Assembly (NCBI RefSeq): GCF_001269885.1 | Contig: NZ_LHVH01000019.1 | Span: 217,475 to 281,474 of the forward strand | Direction: 5' to 3' | Source of the DNA: Pseudomonas kilonensis | GTDB taxonomy: Bacteria > Pseudomonadota > Gammaproteobacteria > Pseudomonadales > Pseudomonadaceae | Length of the DNA stretch: 64,000 bases | Shown: piece after piece, positions 51,652-61,138 of the stretch | Layout of the letters: each line of letters starts with the position of its first letter | How positions within the stretch are numbered: position 1 is the stretch's first letter | Notes under the pieces: model-generated | The model's input: the letters and a program-made list of their open reading frames with translations, nothing else | The model's database searches: none | Told to the model about the DNA's origin: nothing | Translations under genes and position numbers: made by a program

Positions 51652-54276
51652 TTAACAGTCTGTTGGTATCCCCTCCATTGGGTCAGGGAGGCGCTCAGGA
51701 TTTATTCTATCTAATATTTCAGGGGGGAGCGGGATTAGCATGGAAGGAATTTTTAGATTCCAATTAAACTTATTATTTATCTTGTCTTTTATTTTTTGGG
51801 GTGGCTCTTTACCGTGTCTGATTGAACCGTCCCTGTTGACAGCATTTTCCCGAGGATTGGATTTATCTCCCCAATGTACATGCTCCTTGCCACCATTGTG
51901 CGATTCCACCCCGCTGCCTAGGTCTGGCTTGGCAAGGCCATATGGATCAAAAAAGCTAATTGGATTTCCTTCCACATATCCATAGGTATTGATCCCTCCG
52001 GCCAACCCAATCGGATCACTCTGCACATAGCGACCAGTCTTCGGGTCGTAATCACGAAAATAGTTATAGTGGAGTCCAGTCTCGACATCGTAGTACTGAC
52101 CGGGAAAGCGCAGGTTGATTTCCAGTTGTCCGCTGGCTTGCTTTGTACCAAATGCATCGGAAACCCACTCCCATACCTTGGTTCGCGCTGCGTTCGTTGC
52201 GATTCGCGGTGTGTTGAGGTGGTCGCTATGGAGGTAGAACGCGGCGCTGTTTGCTGGCGCGCCCGTTGCACCGTAGCTCACACTGATCCCGCCCAAGGGC
52301 ACCCCTTCGAGCCAGATATAAAACTGACTTCTCAGCTTCTTGCCTTGGTTATCGAATACGTGCTCGCCAAGAAGTTCGCCACTCAACCCGTAGATAAATG
52401 TTGTAGTGCCTTGAGAGGTGATTTTTTTGGTTCGTTGGCCGAAAGCGTTGTAGCGGAACCGAGCCTTGACAGCACCCTTGATTTTCACTTCGCTCAGGCG
52501 ATTCTGCTCGTCGTAGGAAAACTGACGATTGGCGCGGTCTGCGGTCAGGTTGCCTGCCGCGTCGAAGTCTACCGAGTGGGTGCCTGCCTGCGTCAACCGA
52601 TTGTTGCTCGCCCCATACTGATAAGACGTGCCAGCGGTGACACGCAACTCGCTGTCAATCAACGTGCTGAGCGCTTTTCGGGTGCGGTTACCCGCAGGAT
52701 CATAAACGTAAGTCATCCGGTTGAAAGCAGTAGATTCTCCTACCAGGCGATCCAGCGGGTCATAGCTGTAGCCATGCTTGTCGACTGAGTCGCGTTGCAT
52801 TTGAGTCATGTTTCCCTGGCCGTCGTAGGTATAGGCGTTGCTCTGGCCTGCAACGGTTTGAGCGGTCAGCCGGTAGTCCAGATCGAAGGTACGTTGAAGC
52901 GTAGTCCCGTTGGCCCAGGTCAGGTTTTTAAGCGGACCGAAAGGTTGATACGTGATGTTGCTGGCGAACGCGGTCGGCTGCCCCGTGCCCTGCCGAATTT
53001 GTACTTGGCTGATTTGTCCTGTGGTGTTACGCGAGTAGACGATGCTGAAACCTGTTGGATAATCGATCCTGCTCAACCGATTGGCGACATCGTATCCATA
53101 GCCGATTTGTTCTGGCTGAGTCGCTGTGTTTGCGGGCGCCGTTTGCCGCTGGGCTGTAACGTTGCCTTGGGCGTCGTAGGTGTAATTCAGTACCCCGTTG
53201 ACGTCCTCCACGGCGGTCAGTCGGCCGATGCCTTTGTTACCTGCGGCAATCGAATCGTAGTGGAACTGAACGTCCAATGCCGGGTTCGTCGGATAGCGGC
53301 GGGCGGACAGGCGATTGAGCGCATCGTAGGTAAAAGTCGTGACCACACCACGCGCGTCCACCTGTTGCGTCACGTTGCCTGCGGCATCGTGCTGGGAGTG
53401 AGTGGCGCCGCTGTCAGGGCTGTTCACCCGCGTCAGGTTTCCCAGGCCGTCGTATTGATATTGAGTGGTTACACCACGTGGGTCGCGGACTTGCGTGAGG
53501 TTATCTTGAACGTCGTACTCAAGTTGAGTGATTCCATTAAGCGGGTCAGTATTCGTCACCAATCGGTTCAGCGAGTCAAAGGCCCGTTGGTGAATGTGAT
53601 TGCGGGGATTGGTCAGCGCGATCGGATTATCGTTGAGGTCGTACTGTGTCCGGCTTGTCTGGCCGGCAGCACCCACTGAGTGCAGCAAACGACCCAGTTC
53701 GTCATACACCCATTGATGTTGTTTGGTCAGATGACCCGTCTTGTCCTTGATCCGTACCGCAGTCCGGTTCCCCATCGGGTCGAGATCAAATTCGATCTGT
53801 TCCCCTGCGTTATTGGTCACTCGAATGAGCCGCCTTGCGTCGTCCCAGGTGTAAGTCGACCAGCTATTGTCTGCGCGAATCATCTTGGTGATGTCGCCCA
53901 CGGCGTTGTGTTCAAAGCGAACAGTGCCGGTAGCGGTACTCAACGACCTCACCCAGCCTTGTGACGCATAGGTCAGGTTTGTAATAACCCCATTGGAATC
54001 GACAACTGTCTTAGGGTTGCCGGCGACGTCAAAGTTGGAAAATGTGGTGGTGTGCCCGAGCGCGTTGATAATGCGTGCCAGATGTCCTTTGGCATCGTAT
54101 TCATAGCGGGTAATGTCACTTACATCTGTTCGGGGCCCATCTGACGACTCCAACTGCCCCTGGGCATTATAGGTGAACGACCAGCCACGTTCGGCAGCTT
54201 GGCAAATAGGAAGGGTGGTAATGGTTCCGCACAAAGCGAGAGCGAGCAGAGCAACCTTGCATGTCAATGTGTTCAT
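51652..54276 (-). CDS. Rhs/YD-repeat protein with core and C-terminal toxin
   Basis: An 874-residue Rhs protein. It begins with its own signal peptide (NTLTCKVALLALALCGTITT, cleavage near CQAA-ERG). Many YD repeats follow (FTYNAQGQLESSDG, YEYDAKGHLARIINALGHTT, YDALNRLSARRYP, and so on). The Rhs-core end shows YLHSDHLNTPRIATNAARTK, NLRFPGQYYDVETGLHYNYF, DPKTGRYVQSDPIGLAGG and NPISFFDPYGLA. After this boundary comes an 80-residue tip (VESHNGGKEHVHWGDKSN, AVNRDGSIRHGKEPPQKIKD) with an HxH; its activity is unknown. The DUF6531/N-terminal part is supplied by the next gene upstream, 17 bp away, so this protein is the C-terminal half of a split Rhs. Low-GC tip and neighbours indicate exchange of the tip. 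Confidence 0.9.
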   Translation of the reverse strand: MNTLTCKVALLALALCGTITTLPICQAAERGWSFTYNAQGQLESSDGPRTDVSDITRYEYDAKGHLARIINALGHTTTFSNFDVAGNPKTVVDSNGVITNLTYASQGWVRSLSTATGTVRFEHNAVGDITKMIRADNSWSTYTWDDARRLIRVTNNAGEQIEFDLDPMGNRTAVRIKDKTGHLTKQHQWVYDELGRLLHSVGAAGQTSRTQYDLNDNPIALTNPRNHIHQRAFDSLNRLVTNTDPLNGITQLEYDVQDNLTQVRDPRGVTTQYQYDGLGNLTRVNSPDSGATHSQHDAAGNVTQQVDARGVVTTFTYDALNRLSARRYPTNPALDVQFHYDSIAAGNKGIGRLTAVEDVNGVLNYTYDAQGNVTAQRQTAPANTATQPEQIGYGYDVANRLSRIDYPTGFSIVYSRNTTGQISQVQIRQGTGQPTAFASNITYQPFGPLKNLTWANGTTLQRTFDLDYRLTAQTVAGQSNAYTYDGQGNMTQMQRDSVDKHGYSYDPLDRLVGESTAFNRMTYVYDPAGNRTRKALSTLIDSELRVTAGTSYQYGASNNRLTQAGTHSVDFDAAGNLTADRANRQFSYDEQNRLSEVKIKGAVKARFRYNAFGQRTKKITSQGTTTFIYGLSGELLGEHVFDNQGKKLRSQFYIWLEGVPLGGISVSYGATGAPANSAAFYLHSDHLNTPRIATNAARTKVWEWVSDAFGTKQASGQLEINLRFPGQYYDVETGLHYNYFRDYDPKTGRYVQSDPIGLAGGINTYGYVEGNPISFFDPYGLAKPDLGSGVESHNGGKEHVHWGDKSNPRENAVNRDGSIRHGKEPPQKIKDKINNKFNWNLKIPSMLIPLPPEILDRINPERLPDPMEGIPTDC

Positions 54277-54293
54277 ATTCAGATCCTTCTGAA

Positions 54294-55778
54294 TTAACGT
54301 GAAGTGATTGTTTTACTGAGCTGGCGCCCTTGAGTGTCGTAGGTGTATTGAATGGAGCGATCCGGTTCGTTGATGCGCACAGGGGAATACAGCGTCGGGT
54401 GCCATTCGGTGGTGATCGTTCTAGCTTGAAAAGTGCCGCTCGCTTCCGTGCGAGAGGTTTCCAGGCCAAGGTCGTTGTAGAGATAGGTGGTTGTATTGCC
54501 ATTGTTGTCTGTTTTTTTTGTCAGCAGACCGCGGGTGTCGTAGGTGAAAGTTGAGTTGCTATCGGGGCAGTTGGCCGATGGAAGACCTGTAATGGATTTG
54601 ATGCGTTTGACGCCTTGAATCAATTCAAATTGATACCGTGTTTCTTTACCCAGTGCGTTGATTACCGTCGATGACCCGTCAGGGTTGTAGCCGACTGAGA
54701 TTTTTTCTATACCCGCCGCGTGTTCACTCGTAATGGCGCGCCCTTGAGCATCATAAGTCCATGTGGCATAACGTACCCCGCGCTCATCAACAATGCCGGT
54801 CAGCAGTCTGCTATCTTTCGGGTCTTCATAGATGTATTGTTTATTCTCCGTATGGGTCGGATGGGTTTTGGTCATGGAGGTTAGCTGTTTGTAATTGTTG
54901 TAGGTGTAGCTAATGCTTACGTCGCCCGCAGTAACGGTAAGAGGCTGTTTTAACGTGTCCTCGGTAAATTTTAAGGCGTTGCCAAAACCATCAGTGACGG
55001 TCGCAATGTTGTCTAAATAGGCGATGCTCAGCGCGCTACCTGATTTAATAAGCGCAATTAACCTTCCGTTGCTATCAAATTCAAGTGAGCGATTATTGCG
55101 GGCGTGATAACTCCAACGGTCCGACTGATAGACGAGCGTTCCTGTTTCGGGTGGTCTAGCCTCATAAGACGTTCCCTTTTTTTCAAAAAAGGATCGACTT
55201 CCATCAAGGTGAATAAGCGTGATCAAGTTTTCTTCGAGGCTGAGCCTAGATGAATAACTGTGCCGCCATACTCCATCAACACTTCTGTAGAATCTTGAAA
55301 AATCGAGTGGGTTTGCGCTTGGGTGTGAATGCACAGTTGAGTAATCGCTTTCTGTTTGTATTTTGTAACCTGTCGCGAAATTTATTGGGTTTCCCGCCAG
55401 GCTCAAGGGGCAGCCACTGTCGACGCCTTGAGTCTCGCATTGGCCTGAGATCTTATTGAATTGTTGGTTTTCGCTGCATGTGTTGCCGCTGCGGAGAATA
55501 GCTACAGCGCCATAAGAGTCGTTTAACGGATCCTTGCCATATATCATGTGGCAATACCAGATGTGATCGTCCTCCGTGGCTACCGCGGGTGTGTAATTCC
55601 AGATTTCTTCATACTCTTCATGTAACCATCTACAAACCAGTTCGGGCGAGGGCTGTCGCTCTTGAAGATGTTCCGGGATCTGCTGAATCGTCCAATAATA
55701 TTCTTCTGCCAAGGTATGAAAGTTTGCTGTAAGTGATAAGAGCAGTAATGAGTACGTAAAAAGCTGTTTGTGTAGCAT
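54294..55778 (-). CDS. Rhs N-terminal protein (DUF6531-type, YD repeats)
   Basis: A 494-residue protein with signal peptide (MLHKQLFTYSLLLLSLTANF, ending HTLA-EEY). An N-terminal region follows with Cys-rich GNTCSENQQFNKISGQCETQ, then the DUF6531 start (CPLSLAGNPINFATGYKIQT, ESDY...LDFSRFYRSVDG) and YD repeats to the end (FTYDTRGLLTKKTDNNGNTT, YTYDTQGRQLSKT). It ends without a core or tip. The second Rhs gene begins 17 bp later. The pair appear to be one Rhs system divided into two exported polypeptides. No VgrG, PAAR or EagR is adjacent, which argues against classic T6SS loading. Confidence 0.88.
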   Translation of the reverse strand: MLHKQLFTYSLLLLSLTANFHTLAEEYYWTIQQIPEHLQERQPSPELVCRWLHEEYEEIWNYTPAVATEDDHIWYCHMIYGKDPLNDSYGAVAILRSGNTCSENQQFNKISGQCETQGVDSGCPLSLAGNPINFATGYKIQTESDYSTVHSHPSANPLDFSRFYRSVDGVWRHSYSSRLSLEENLITLIHLDGSRSFFEKKGTSYEARPPETGTLVYQSDRWSYHARNNRSLEFDSNGRLIALIKSGSALSIAYLDNIATVTDGFGNALKFTEDTLKQPLTVTAGDVSISYTYNNYKQLTSMTKTHPTHTENKQYIYEDPKDSRLLTGIVDERGVRYATWTYDAQGRAITSEHAAGIEKISVGYNPDGSSTVINALGKETRYQFELIQGVKRIKSITGLPSANCPDSNSTFTYDTRGLLTKKTDNNGNTTTYLYNDLGLETSRTEASGTFQARTITTEWHPTLYSPVRINEPDRSIQYTYDTQGRQLSKTITSR

Positions 55779-56229
55779 TCCAGGATTCCTTCTGGTGTCA
55801 GGTTGTTGTCCTCCTAAATGATGGCAAGATTGATAGCTGTAAAACGATACATATATATTGTGTTTGTAACCTTATGTGGTGATTCAACAAAGCACTCGCC
55901 ACGCTGGCAGTCAGGAAAACGGCCAATCGCCACCGATCGCTGCGGGTCGCCTACAATCACTTGGGTATTTGACCTCCCACGGACGCAGGACAACTTTTCA
56001 CGTCTAGTCGCTTTCAGAACACGTTTCGTCGTCCATGTGCAATCGCCAACCCCCGGGAGTGGCAAGCTGTGAGGATGCCCCGGATCAGGTGCGCCAAAGA
56101 CACCTGGCCGGAGAGCGAGAATGGCGATCGGATGTGCCACGCGACCGTGACGTGGACCGGACGCCGCAGCCAAGACTCCGAACGGCTGCCGCTATGCGGC
56201 GGTGGCGTTCGAGATGCCGAGGTACGTTT
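55779..56229. other. Intergenic region between Rhs and fds loci
   Basis: About 450 bp between the divergent Rhs and fds genes. The Rhs side is AT-rich (ACATATATATTGTGTTTG near 55849). The fds side becomes GC-rich after about 55900. It must hold both promoters, but I see no recognisable operator, RNA gene or ORF; long frames on both strands lack coding character. Confidence 0.5.
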
Positions 56230-56712
56230 ATGCCTGATGAGACGCTTCACCTGCCGTTGATCCACAGCGTGCTTGCGCGCGAAAAGGACACCCCCGGTGC
56301 CTTGCTGCCTATTCTCCATGCCATCCAGGCAGGCTGCGGGTATGTCCCCGACAGCGCCGTCCCGGAGATCGCCCACGCCCTCAATCTCAGCCAGGCTGAA
56401 GTGCGCGGGGTCATCAGCTTCTACCACGATTTCCGCACCACGCCGCCCGCGCGCCATACCCTGCGCCTGTGCCGGGCCGAGTCCTGCAAGAGCATGGGCG
56501 CCGAGACCCTGGCTGCGCAGCTGCGCGAGCAATTGGCGCTGGACGATCACGGCACCAGCGCCGACGGAAGCATCAGCCTGCGGCCGGTCTATTGCCTGGG
56601 TGCCTGCGTCTGCTCGCCGGCCCTGGAGCTGGATGGGGAGTTGCATGCGCGGATCACGCCCGAGCGTCTGCGTCAGTTGGTCAATGATTGCATGGAGGAG
56701 GGCGCATGCTGA
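56230..56712 (+). CDS. fdsG: NAD-linked formate dehydrogenase gamma subunit (NuoE-like)
   Basis: A 160-residue [2Fe-2S] subunit of the NuoE family: helical N-terminus (GALLPILHAIQAGCGYVP, AEVRGVISFYHDF) and four ligands C81, C86, C122, C126 (LRLCRAESC, VYCLGACVC). In soluble molybdenum formate dehydrogenases it passes electrons within the diaphorase part. The ATG at 56230 is preceded by GAGG and gives the normal family length; the longer frame to 56035 is not used. It overlaps fdsB by 7 bp. Confidence 0.92.
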   Translation: MPDETLHLPLIHSVLAREKDTPGALLPILHAIQAGCGYVPDSAVPEIAHALNLSQAEVRGVISFYHDFRTTPPARHTLRLCRAESCKSMGAETLAAQLREQLALDDHGTSADGSISLRPVYCLGACVCSPALELDGELHARITPERLRQLVNDCMEEGAC

Positions 56713-58265
56713 CGCTCTGTATCCCCCGCGATTCGGTGGCCCGTGCCGTGGGCGCCGACAAGGTGGCCGATGCGTTGGCCTGTGAGGCTGAGCGTCGACA
56801 GCTGCCATTGACGGTGTTGCGCACCAGTTCCCGTGGCCTCTATTGGCTGGAACCGCTGGTAGAGCTTGAAAGCGCCGGCGTCCGATTGGGCTTTGGCCCT
56901 GTCACACCGGCCGATGTGCCGGGTCTGCTGGATGCGCTGGCAGGCGATCCCGGCAGCCATCCGCTGGCCCTGGGGCCGGTGGAGGAGATTCCCTATCTCA
57001 AGAGCCAGCAGCGCCTGCTGTTCGCGCGCGCCGGCATCACACAACCACTGTCCCTGGACGACTACCGTGCCCAGGGCGGCTTCCAGGGCCTGGCCCGGTC
57101 CATCCAGATGGATGGCGCGGACGTGGTCGCCAGCGTGCTGGATTCCGGCCTTCGCGGTCGGGGCGGTGCGGCGTTCCCGGCGGGCATCAAGTGGCGCACC
57201 GTGCGCGATGCCGTGGGTGCACAGAAGTATGTGGTGTGTAACGCCGATGAAGGCGACTCCGGTACGTTTGCCGACCGCATGTTGATGGAGGGCGACCCCT
57301 TCCTGCTGATCGAAGGCATGATCATCGCCGGCCTCGCCGTAGGCGCGACGATGGGCTACATCTACGTGCGTTCGGAATACCCGGCCGCCATCAGTACGCT
57401 GAACGAAGCGCTGCGCATCGCTCGCGACGCCGGCTATCTGGGCGCGAACGTGAGCGGTAGCGGCTGCGCCTTCGACATCGAGGTTCGTGTCGGGGCCGGC
57501 GCCTATATCTGTGGCGAAGAAACCGCACTGCTGGAATCCCTCGAGGGCAAGCGCGGCACGGTTCGCGCCAAGCCGCCACTGCCGGCGATTCAAGGCCTGT
57601 TCGGGCTGCCGACGCTGGTGCACAACGTGGTGACCCTGGCCTCGGTGCCGATCATCCTGGAGAAGGGTGCGCAGTTCTATCGCGACTTCGGCATGGGCCG
57701 TTCCCTGGGCACGATGCCGTTCCAACTGGCCGGCAACGTCCGTCACGGCGGCCTGGTGGAACGCGCCTTCGGCCTGAGCCTGCGTGAACTGGTGGAAGGC
57801 TATGGCGGCGGCACTGCCAGCGGTCGGCCCCTGAAGGCCGCACAAGTGGGCGGGCCGTTGGGCGCCTGGGTGCCGCCTGCGCAATTCGATACGCCGCTGG
57901 ACTACGAAGCGTTTGCCGCCATGGGCGCGATGCTTGGCCACGGTGGCGTGGTGGTCGCCGACGACAGCCTGGACATGGCCCAGATGGCCCGGTTCGCCTT
58001 GCAGTTCTGCGCCGAGGAATCCTGCGGCAAGTGCACGCCGTGCCGGATCGGCTCCACCCGTGGGGTGGAAGTGGTGGATCGCTTGATCGCCAGCACCGAA
58101 GCCGGTGCTCGCCAGGAACAGGCCCTGTTGTTGCAGGACCTGTGCGACACCCTGCAATACGGTTCGCTCTGTGCCCTCGGTGGGATGACGTCCTACCCCG
58201 TCGCCAGTGCCCTCAAGTATTTCCCCGCCGACTTCGGTCTGGCGACCACGGAGGCCGACCAATGA
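56706..58265 (+). CDS. fdsB: NAD-linked formate dehydrogenase beta subunit (NuoF-like)
   Basis: A 519-residue diaphorase subunit: thioredoxin-like N-terminus (residues 1-130), then the NuoF fold with NADH/FMN motifs GLRGRGGAAFPAGIKW and VCNADEGDSGTFADR, and GAGAYICGEETALLESLEGK; the [4Fe-4S] site is ESCGKCTPCRIG near residue 440. It takes electrons from FdsA/FdsG and reduces NAD+. The ATG at 56706 overlaps the fdsG stop; the stop overlaps fdsA as ATGA. Its neighbours make the assignment certain to the complex, although hydrogenase-type diaphorases have the same fold. Confidence 0.93.
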   Translation: MLTLCIPRDSVARAVGADKVADALACEAERRQLPLTVLRTSSRGLYWLEPLVELESAGVRLGFGPVTPADVPGLLDALAGDPGSHPLALGPVEEIPYLKSQQRLLFARAGITQPLSLDDYRAQGGFQGLARSIQMDGADVVASVLDSGLRGRGGAAFPAGIKWRTVRDAVGAQKYVVCNADEGDSGTFADRMLMEGDPFLLIEGMIIAGLAVGATMGYIYVRSEYPAAISTLNEALRIARDAGYLGANVSGSGCAFDIEVRVGAGAYICGEETALLESLEGKRGTVRAKPPLPAIQGLFGLPTLVHNVVTLASVPIILEKGAQFYRDFGMGRSLGTMPFQLAGNVRHGGLVERAFGLSLRELVEGYGGGTASGRPLKAAQVGGPLGAWVPPAQFDTPLDYEAFAAMGAMLGHGGVVVADDSLDMAQMARFALQFCAEESCGKCTPCRIGSTRGVEVVDRLIASTEAGARQEQALLLQDLCDTLQYGSLCALGGMTSYPVASALKYFPADFGLATTEADQ

Positions 58266-61138
58266 TCACTATCTTCGATCCCAGCAGCGATATCGACCTG
58301 GGCACCCCGGCGCGCGAAAGCGACGTGCAGGTCAGCCTGACCATCGACGGACGTGAAATCAGCGTCGCCTCCGGTACCTCGGTCATGCGTGCCGCGGCCT
58401 TGCTCGGCACCACCATTCCCAAACTCTGCGCCACCGACAGCCTGGAAGCCTTCGGCTCCTGCCGCATGTGCCTGGTGGAAATCGACGGCATGCGCGGTTA
58501 TCCGGCCTCCTGCACCACACCGGTGACCGAGGGCATGGTGGTGCGTACCCAGACCTCCAAACTCGCCGATTTGCGTCGCAACGTGATGGAGCTGTACATC
58601 TCCGACCACCCGCTGGACTGCCTGACGTGCGCGGCCAACGGCAACTGCGAATTGCAGACCGTGGCGGGGCAGGTGGGCCTGCGCGAAGTGCGCTACGGCT
58701 ACGAAGGCGCCAATCATCTGGATGAAGCCAAGGACGTTTCCAACCCGTATTTCGAGTACGACCCGAGCAAGTGCATCGTCTGCAACCGCTGCGTGCGTGC
58801 CTGCGAGGAAATCCAGGGCACCTTCGCCCTGACGATCACCGGACGCGGTTTTGACTCTCGAGTGGCGGCGGCCGGCGGTGACAACTTCCTCGATTCCGAA
58901 TGCGTGTCCTGCGGCGCCTGCGTGCAGGCGTGCCCGACGGCGACCCTGATCGACAAGAGCGTCGTGGAGATCGGCCAGCCGGAGCGCAGCGTCATCACCA
59001 CTTGCGCCTACTGCGGCGTGGGTTGCTCGTTCCGCGCCGAGATGAAAGGCGAACAATTGGTGCGGATGGTCCCGGACAAGAACGGCCAGGCCAACCACGG
59101 CCACTCCTGCGTCAAGGGGCGCTTCGCCTGGGGCTACGCCACGCACCCGGACCGCATCACCAAGCCGATGATCCGCAAGCACATCGACGACCCGTGGCAG
59201 GAAGTCAGTTGGGACGAGGCGGTCACCTACGCCGCCAGCGAATTGCGCCGCATCCAGCTCAAGTACGGGCGCGACTCCATCGGCGGCATCACCTCCAGCC
59301 GCTGCACCAACGAAGAAACCTACCTGGTGCAGAAACTGGTGCGCACCGCGTTTGGCAACAACAACGTCGACACCTGTGCCCGTGTTTGCCATTCGCCCAC
59401 CGGTTATGGTCTCAAGCAGACCTTGGGCGAGTCCGCCGGCACCCAGAATTTCGACTCGGTGATGAAGGCCGACGTCATCCTGGTGATGGGCGCCAACCCC
59501 ACTGACGCGCACCCGGTGTTCGGCTCCCAGCTCAAGCGCCGGCTGCGCCAGGGCGCACGGCTGATCGTCATCGACCCACGGCGCATCGACCTGGTGGATT
59601 CGCCTCACGCCCGTGCCGAACTGCACCTGCAACTGCGTCCGGGCACCAACGTGGCAATGCTCAACGCGTTGGGCCATGTGATTGCCACTGAAGGCTTGAT
59701 TGACCAGCCTTTTGTCGAAGCACGCTGCGAGGCGGCGGACTTCGCTCGCTGGCGCGATTTCGTCAGCCTGCCGGAAAACTCCCCCGAGGTGCTGGGCCCG
59801 GTGTGTGGCGTGCCTGCCGAGCAGATCCGCGCCGCGGCACGGCTCTACGCCACCGGCGGCAACGCGGCCATCTACTACGGCCTCGGCGTCACCGAGCACA
59901 GCCAGGGCAGCACCTCGGTCATGGGCATCGCCAACCTGGCCATGGCCACCGGCAACATCGGTCGCGAAGGCGTCGGGGTGAACCCGCTGCGTGGACAGAA
60001 CAACGTTCAGGGCTCCTGCGACATGGGCTCGTTCCCCCATGAACTGCCGGGCTATCGGCATATTTCCAACGAAGCGGTACGCGCCGAGTTCGAACAGGCC
60101 TGGAACGTGACCCTGCAACCCGACCCGGGCCTGCGCATCCCGAACATGTTCGAGGCGGCCCTGGATGGCACCTTCAAGGCGCTTTATTGCCAAGGCGAGG
60201 ACATCGCCCAGAGCGACCCCAACACCCAGCATGTGACGGCCGCGCTGTCCGCTTTGGAATGCGTGATCGTCCAGGACATCTTCCTCAACGAGACGGCCAA
60301 GTTCGCTCACGTGTTCCTGCCGGGCAGCTCGTTCCTGGAGAAGGACGGCACCTTCACCAACGCCGAACGCCGCATCTCCCGCGTTCGCAAGGTGATGGAC
60401 CCGTTGGCCGGCAAGGCCGACTGGGAAGCCACCATCGCCCTGGCCGACGCCCTGGGCTACAAGATGCACTACAACCATCCTTCGGAAATCATGGATGAAA
60501 TCGCCCGCCTGACGCCGACTTTCACCCGCGTCAGCTACGCCGAACTGGATCGTCACGGCAGCCTGCAATGGCCTTGCAACGATGCCGCGCCGGACGGTAC
60601 GCCGACCATGCACATCGACCAGTTCGTGCGCGGCAAGGGCCGTTTCATGCTCACCGGCTATGTGCCCACCGAGGAAAAGGTCAACAGCCGCTATCCACTG
60701 CTGCTGACCACCGGACGCATCCTCAGCCAGTACAACGTCGGCGCCCAGACCCGGCGTACCGACAACGTGGCCTGGCACGAGGAGGACCGGTTGGAGATTC
60801 ACCCAACCGACGCCGAGAACCGCGGGATCGTCGACGAAGACTGGGTGGGTATCGGCAGCCGTGCCGGGCAGACGGTACTGCGCGCGAAGGTGACCGAGCG
60901 GGTGGCACCGGGCGTGGTCTACACCACGTTCCACTTCCCTGAATCGGGTGCCAACGTGATCACCACCGACAACTCCGACTGGGCCACCAACTGCCCGGAA
61001 TACAAGGTCACGGCGGTCGAGATCGTGCGGGTCAGCCAGCCTTCGGAATGGCAGAAGCGCTACCAGGCCTTCAGTGATGAACAGGGACGCTTGCTCAGGG
61101 AACGGCGCCATGCCGAGAAAGCCGAGGTGCGTCGATGA
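58262..61138 (+). CDS. fdsA: Formate dehydrogenase alpha subunit, Mo/W-bis-MGD
   Basis: A 958-residue catalytic subunit. N-terminal [2Fe-2S] ligands C56, C67, C70, C84; the H116-x3-C120-x2-C123-x5-C129 cluster; ferredoxin sites C171/174/177/181 and C214/217/220/224; and the Mo-domain [4Fe-4S] C248/251/255/283. The active-site NVDTCARVCHSPTGYGL has Mo ligand Cys376 and His377, so the enzyme is the cysteine (not selenocysteine) type. The C-terminal Mo-bisMGD domain ends TTFHFPESGANVITTDNSDW. It oxidises formate to CO2 and passes electrons to NAD+; the reverse reaction is possible in relatives. Start ATG 58262 overlaps the fdsB stop. Confidence 0.95.
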   Translation: MITIFDPSSDIDLGTPARESDVQVSLTIDGREISVASGTSVMRAAALLGTTIPKLCATDSLEAFGSCRMCLVEIDGMRGYPASCTTPVTEGMVVRTQTSKLADLRRNVMELYISDHPLDCLTCAANGNCELQTVAGQVGLREVRYGYEGANHLDEAKDVSNPYFEYDPSKCIVCNRCVRACEEIQGTFALTITGRGFDSRVAAAGGDNFLDSECVSCGACVQACPTATLIDKSVVEIGQPERSVITTCAYCGVGCSFRAEMKGEQLVRMVPDKNGQANHGHSCVKGRFAWGYATHPDRITKPMIRKHIDDPWQEVSWDEAVTYAASELRRIQLKYGRDSIGGITSSRCTNEETYLVQKLVRTAFGNNNVDTCARVCHSPTGYGLKQTLGESAGTQNFDSVMKADVILVMGANPTDAHPVFGSQLKRRLRQGARLIVIDPRRIDLVDSPHARAELHLQLRPGTNVAMLNALGHVIATEGLIDQPFVEARCEAADFARWRDFVSLPENSPEVLGPVCGVPAEQIRAAARLYATGGNAAIYYGLGVTEHSQGSTSVMGIANLAMATGNIGREGVGVNPLRGQNNVQGSCDMGSFPHELPGYRHISNEAVRAEFEQAWNVTLQPDPGLRIPNMFEAALDGTFKALYCQGEDIAQSDPNTQHVTAALSALECVIVQDIFLNETAKFAHVFLPGSSFLEKDGTFTNAERRISRVRKVMDPLAGKADWEATIALADALGYKMHYNHPSEIMDEIARLTPTFTRVSYAELDRHGSLQWPCNDAAPDGTPTMHIDQFVRGKGRFMLTGYVPTEEKVNSRYPLLLTTGRILSQYNVGAQTRRTDNVAWHEEDRLEIHPTDAENRGIVDEDWVGIGSRAGQTVLRAKVTERVAPGVVYTTFHFPESGANVITTDNSDWATNCPEYKVTAVEIVRVSQPSEWQKRYQAFSDEQGRLLRERRHAEKAEVRR

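Noticed and set aside
52795..53679. 294-codon plus-strand frame inside the Rhs gene
   Set aside because: Antisense to YD repeats, whose periodicity keeps the complementary frame open.
56673..58262. 529-codon minus-strand frame across fdsB
   Set aside because: Same antisense artefact as over fdsA; fdsB has the full set of NuoF motifs.
58193..61111. 972-codon minus-strand frame across fdsA
   Set aside because: It is a shadow of the third codon position of the high-GC fdsA gene; no motifs or ribosome site, while all catalytic residues of FdsA are on the plus strand.
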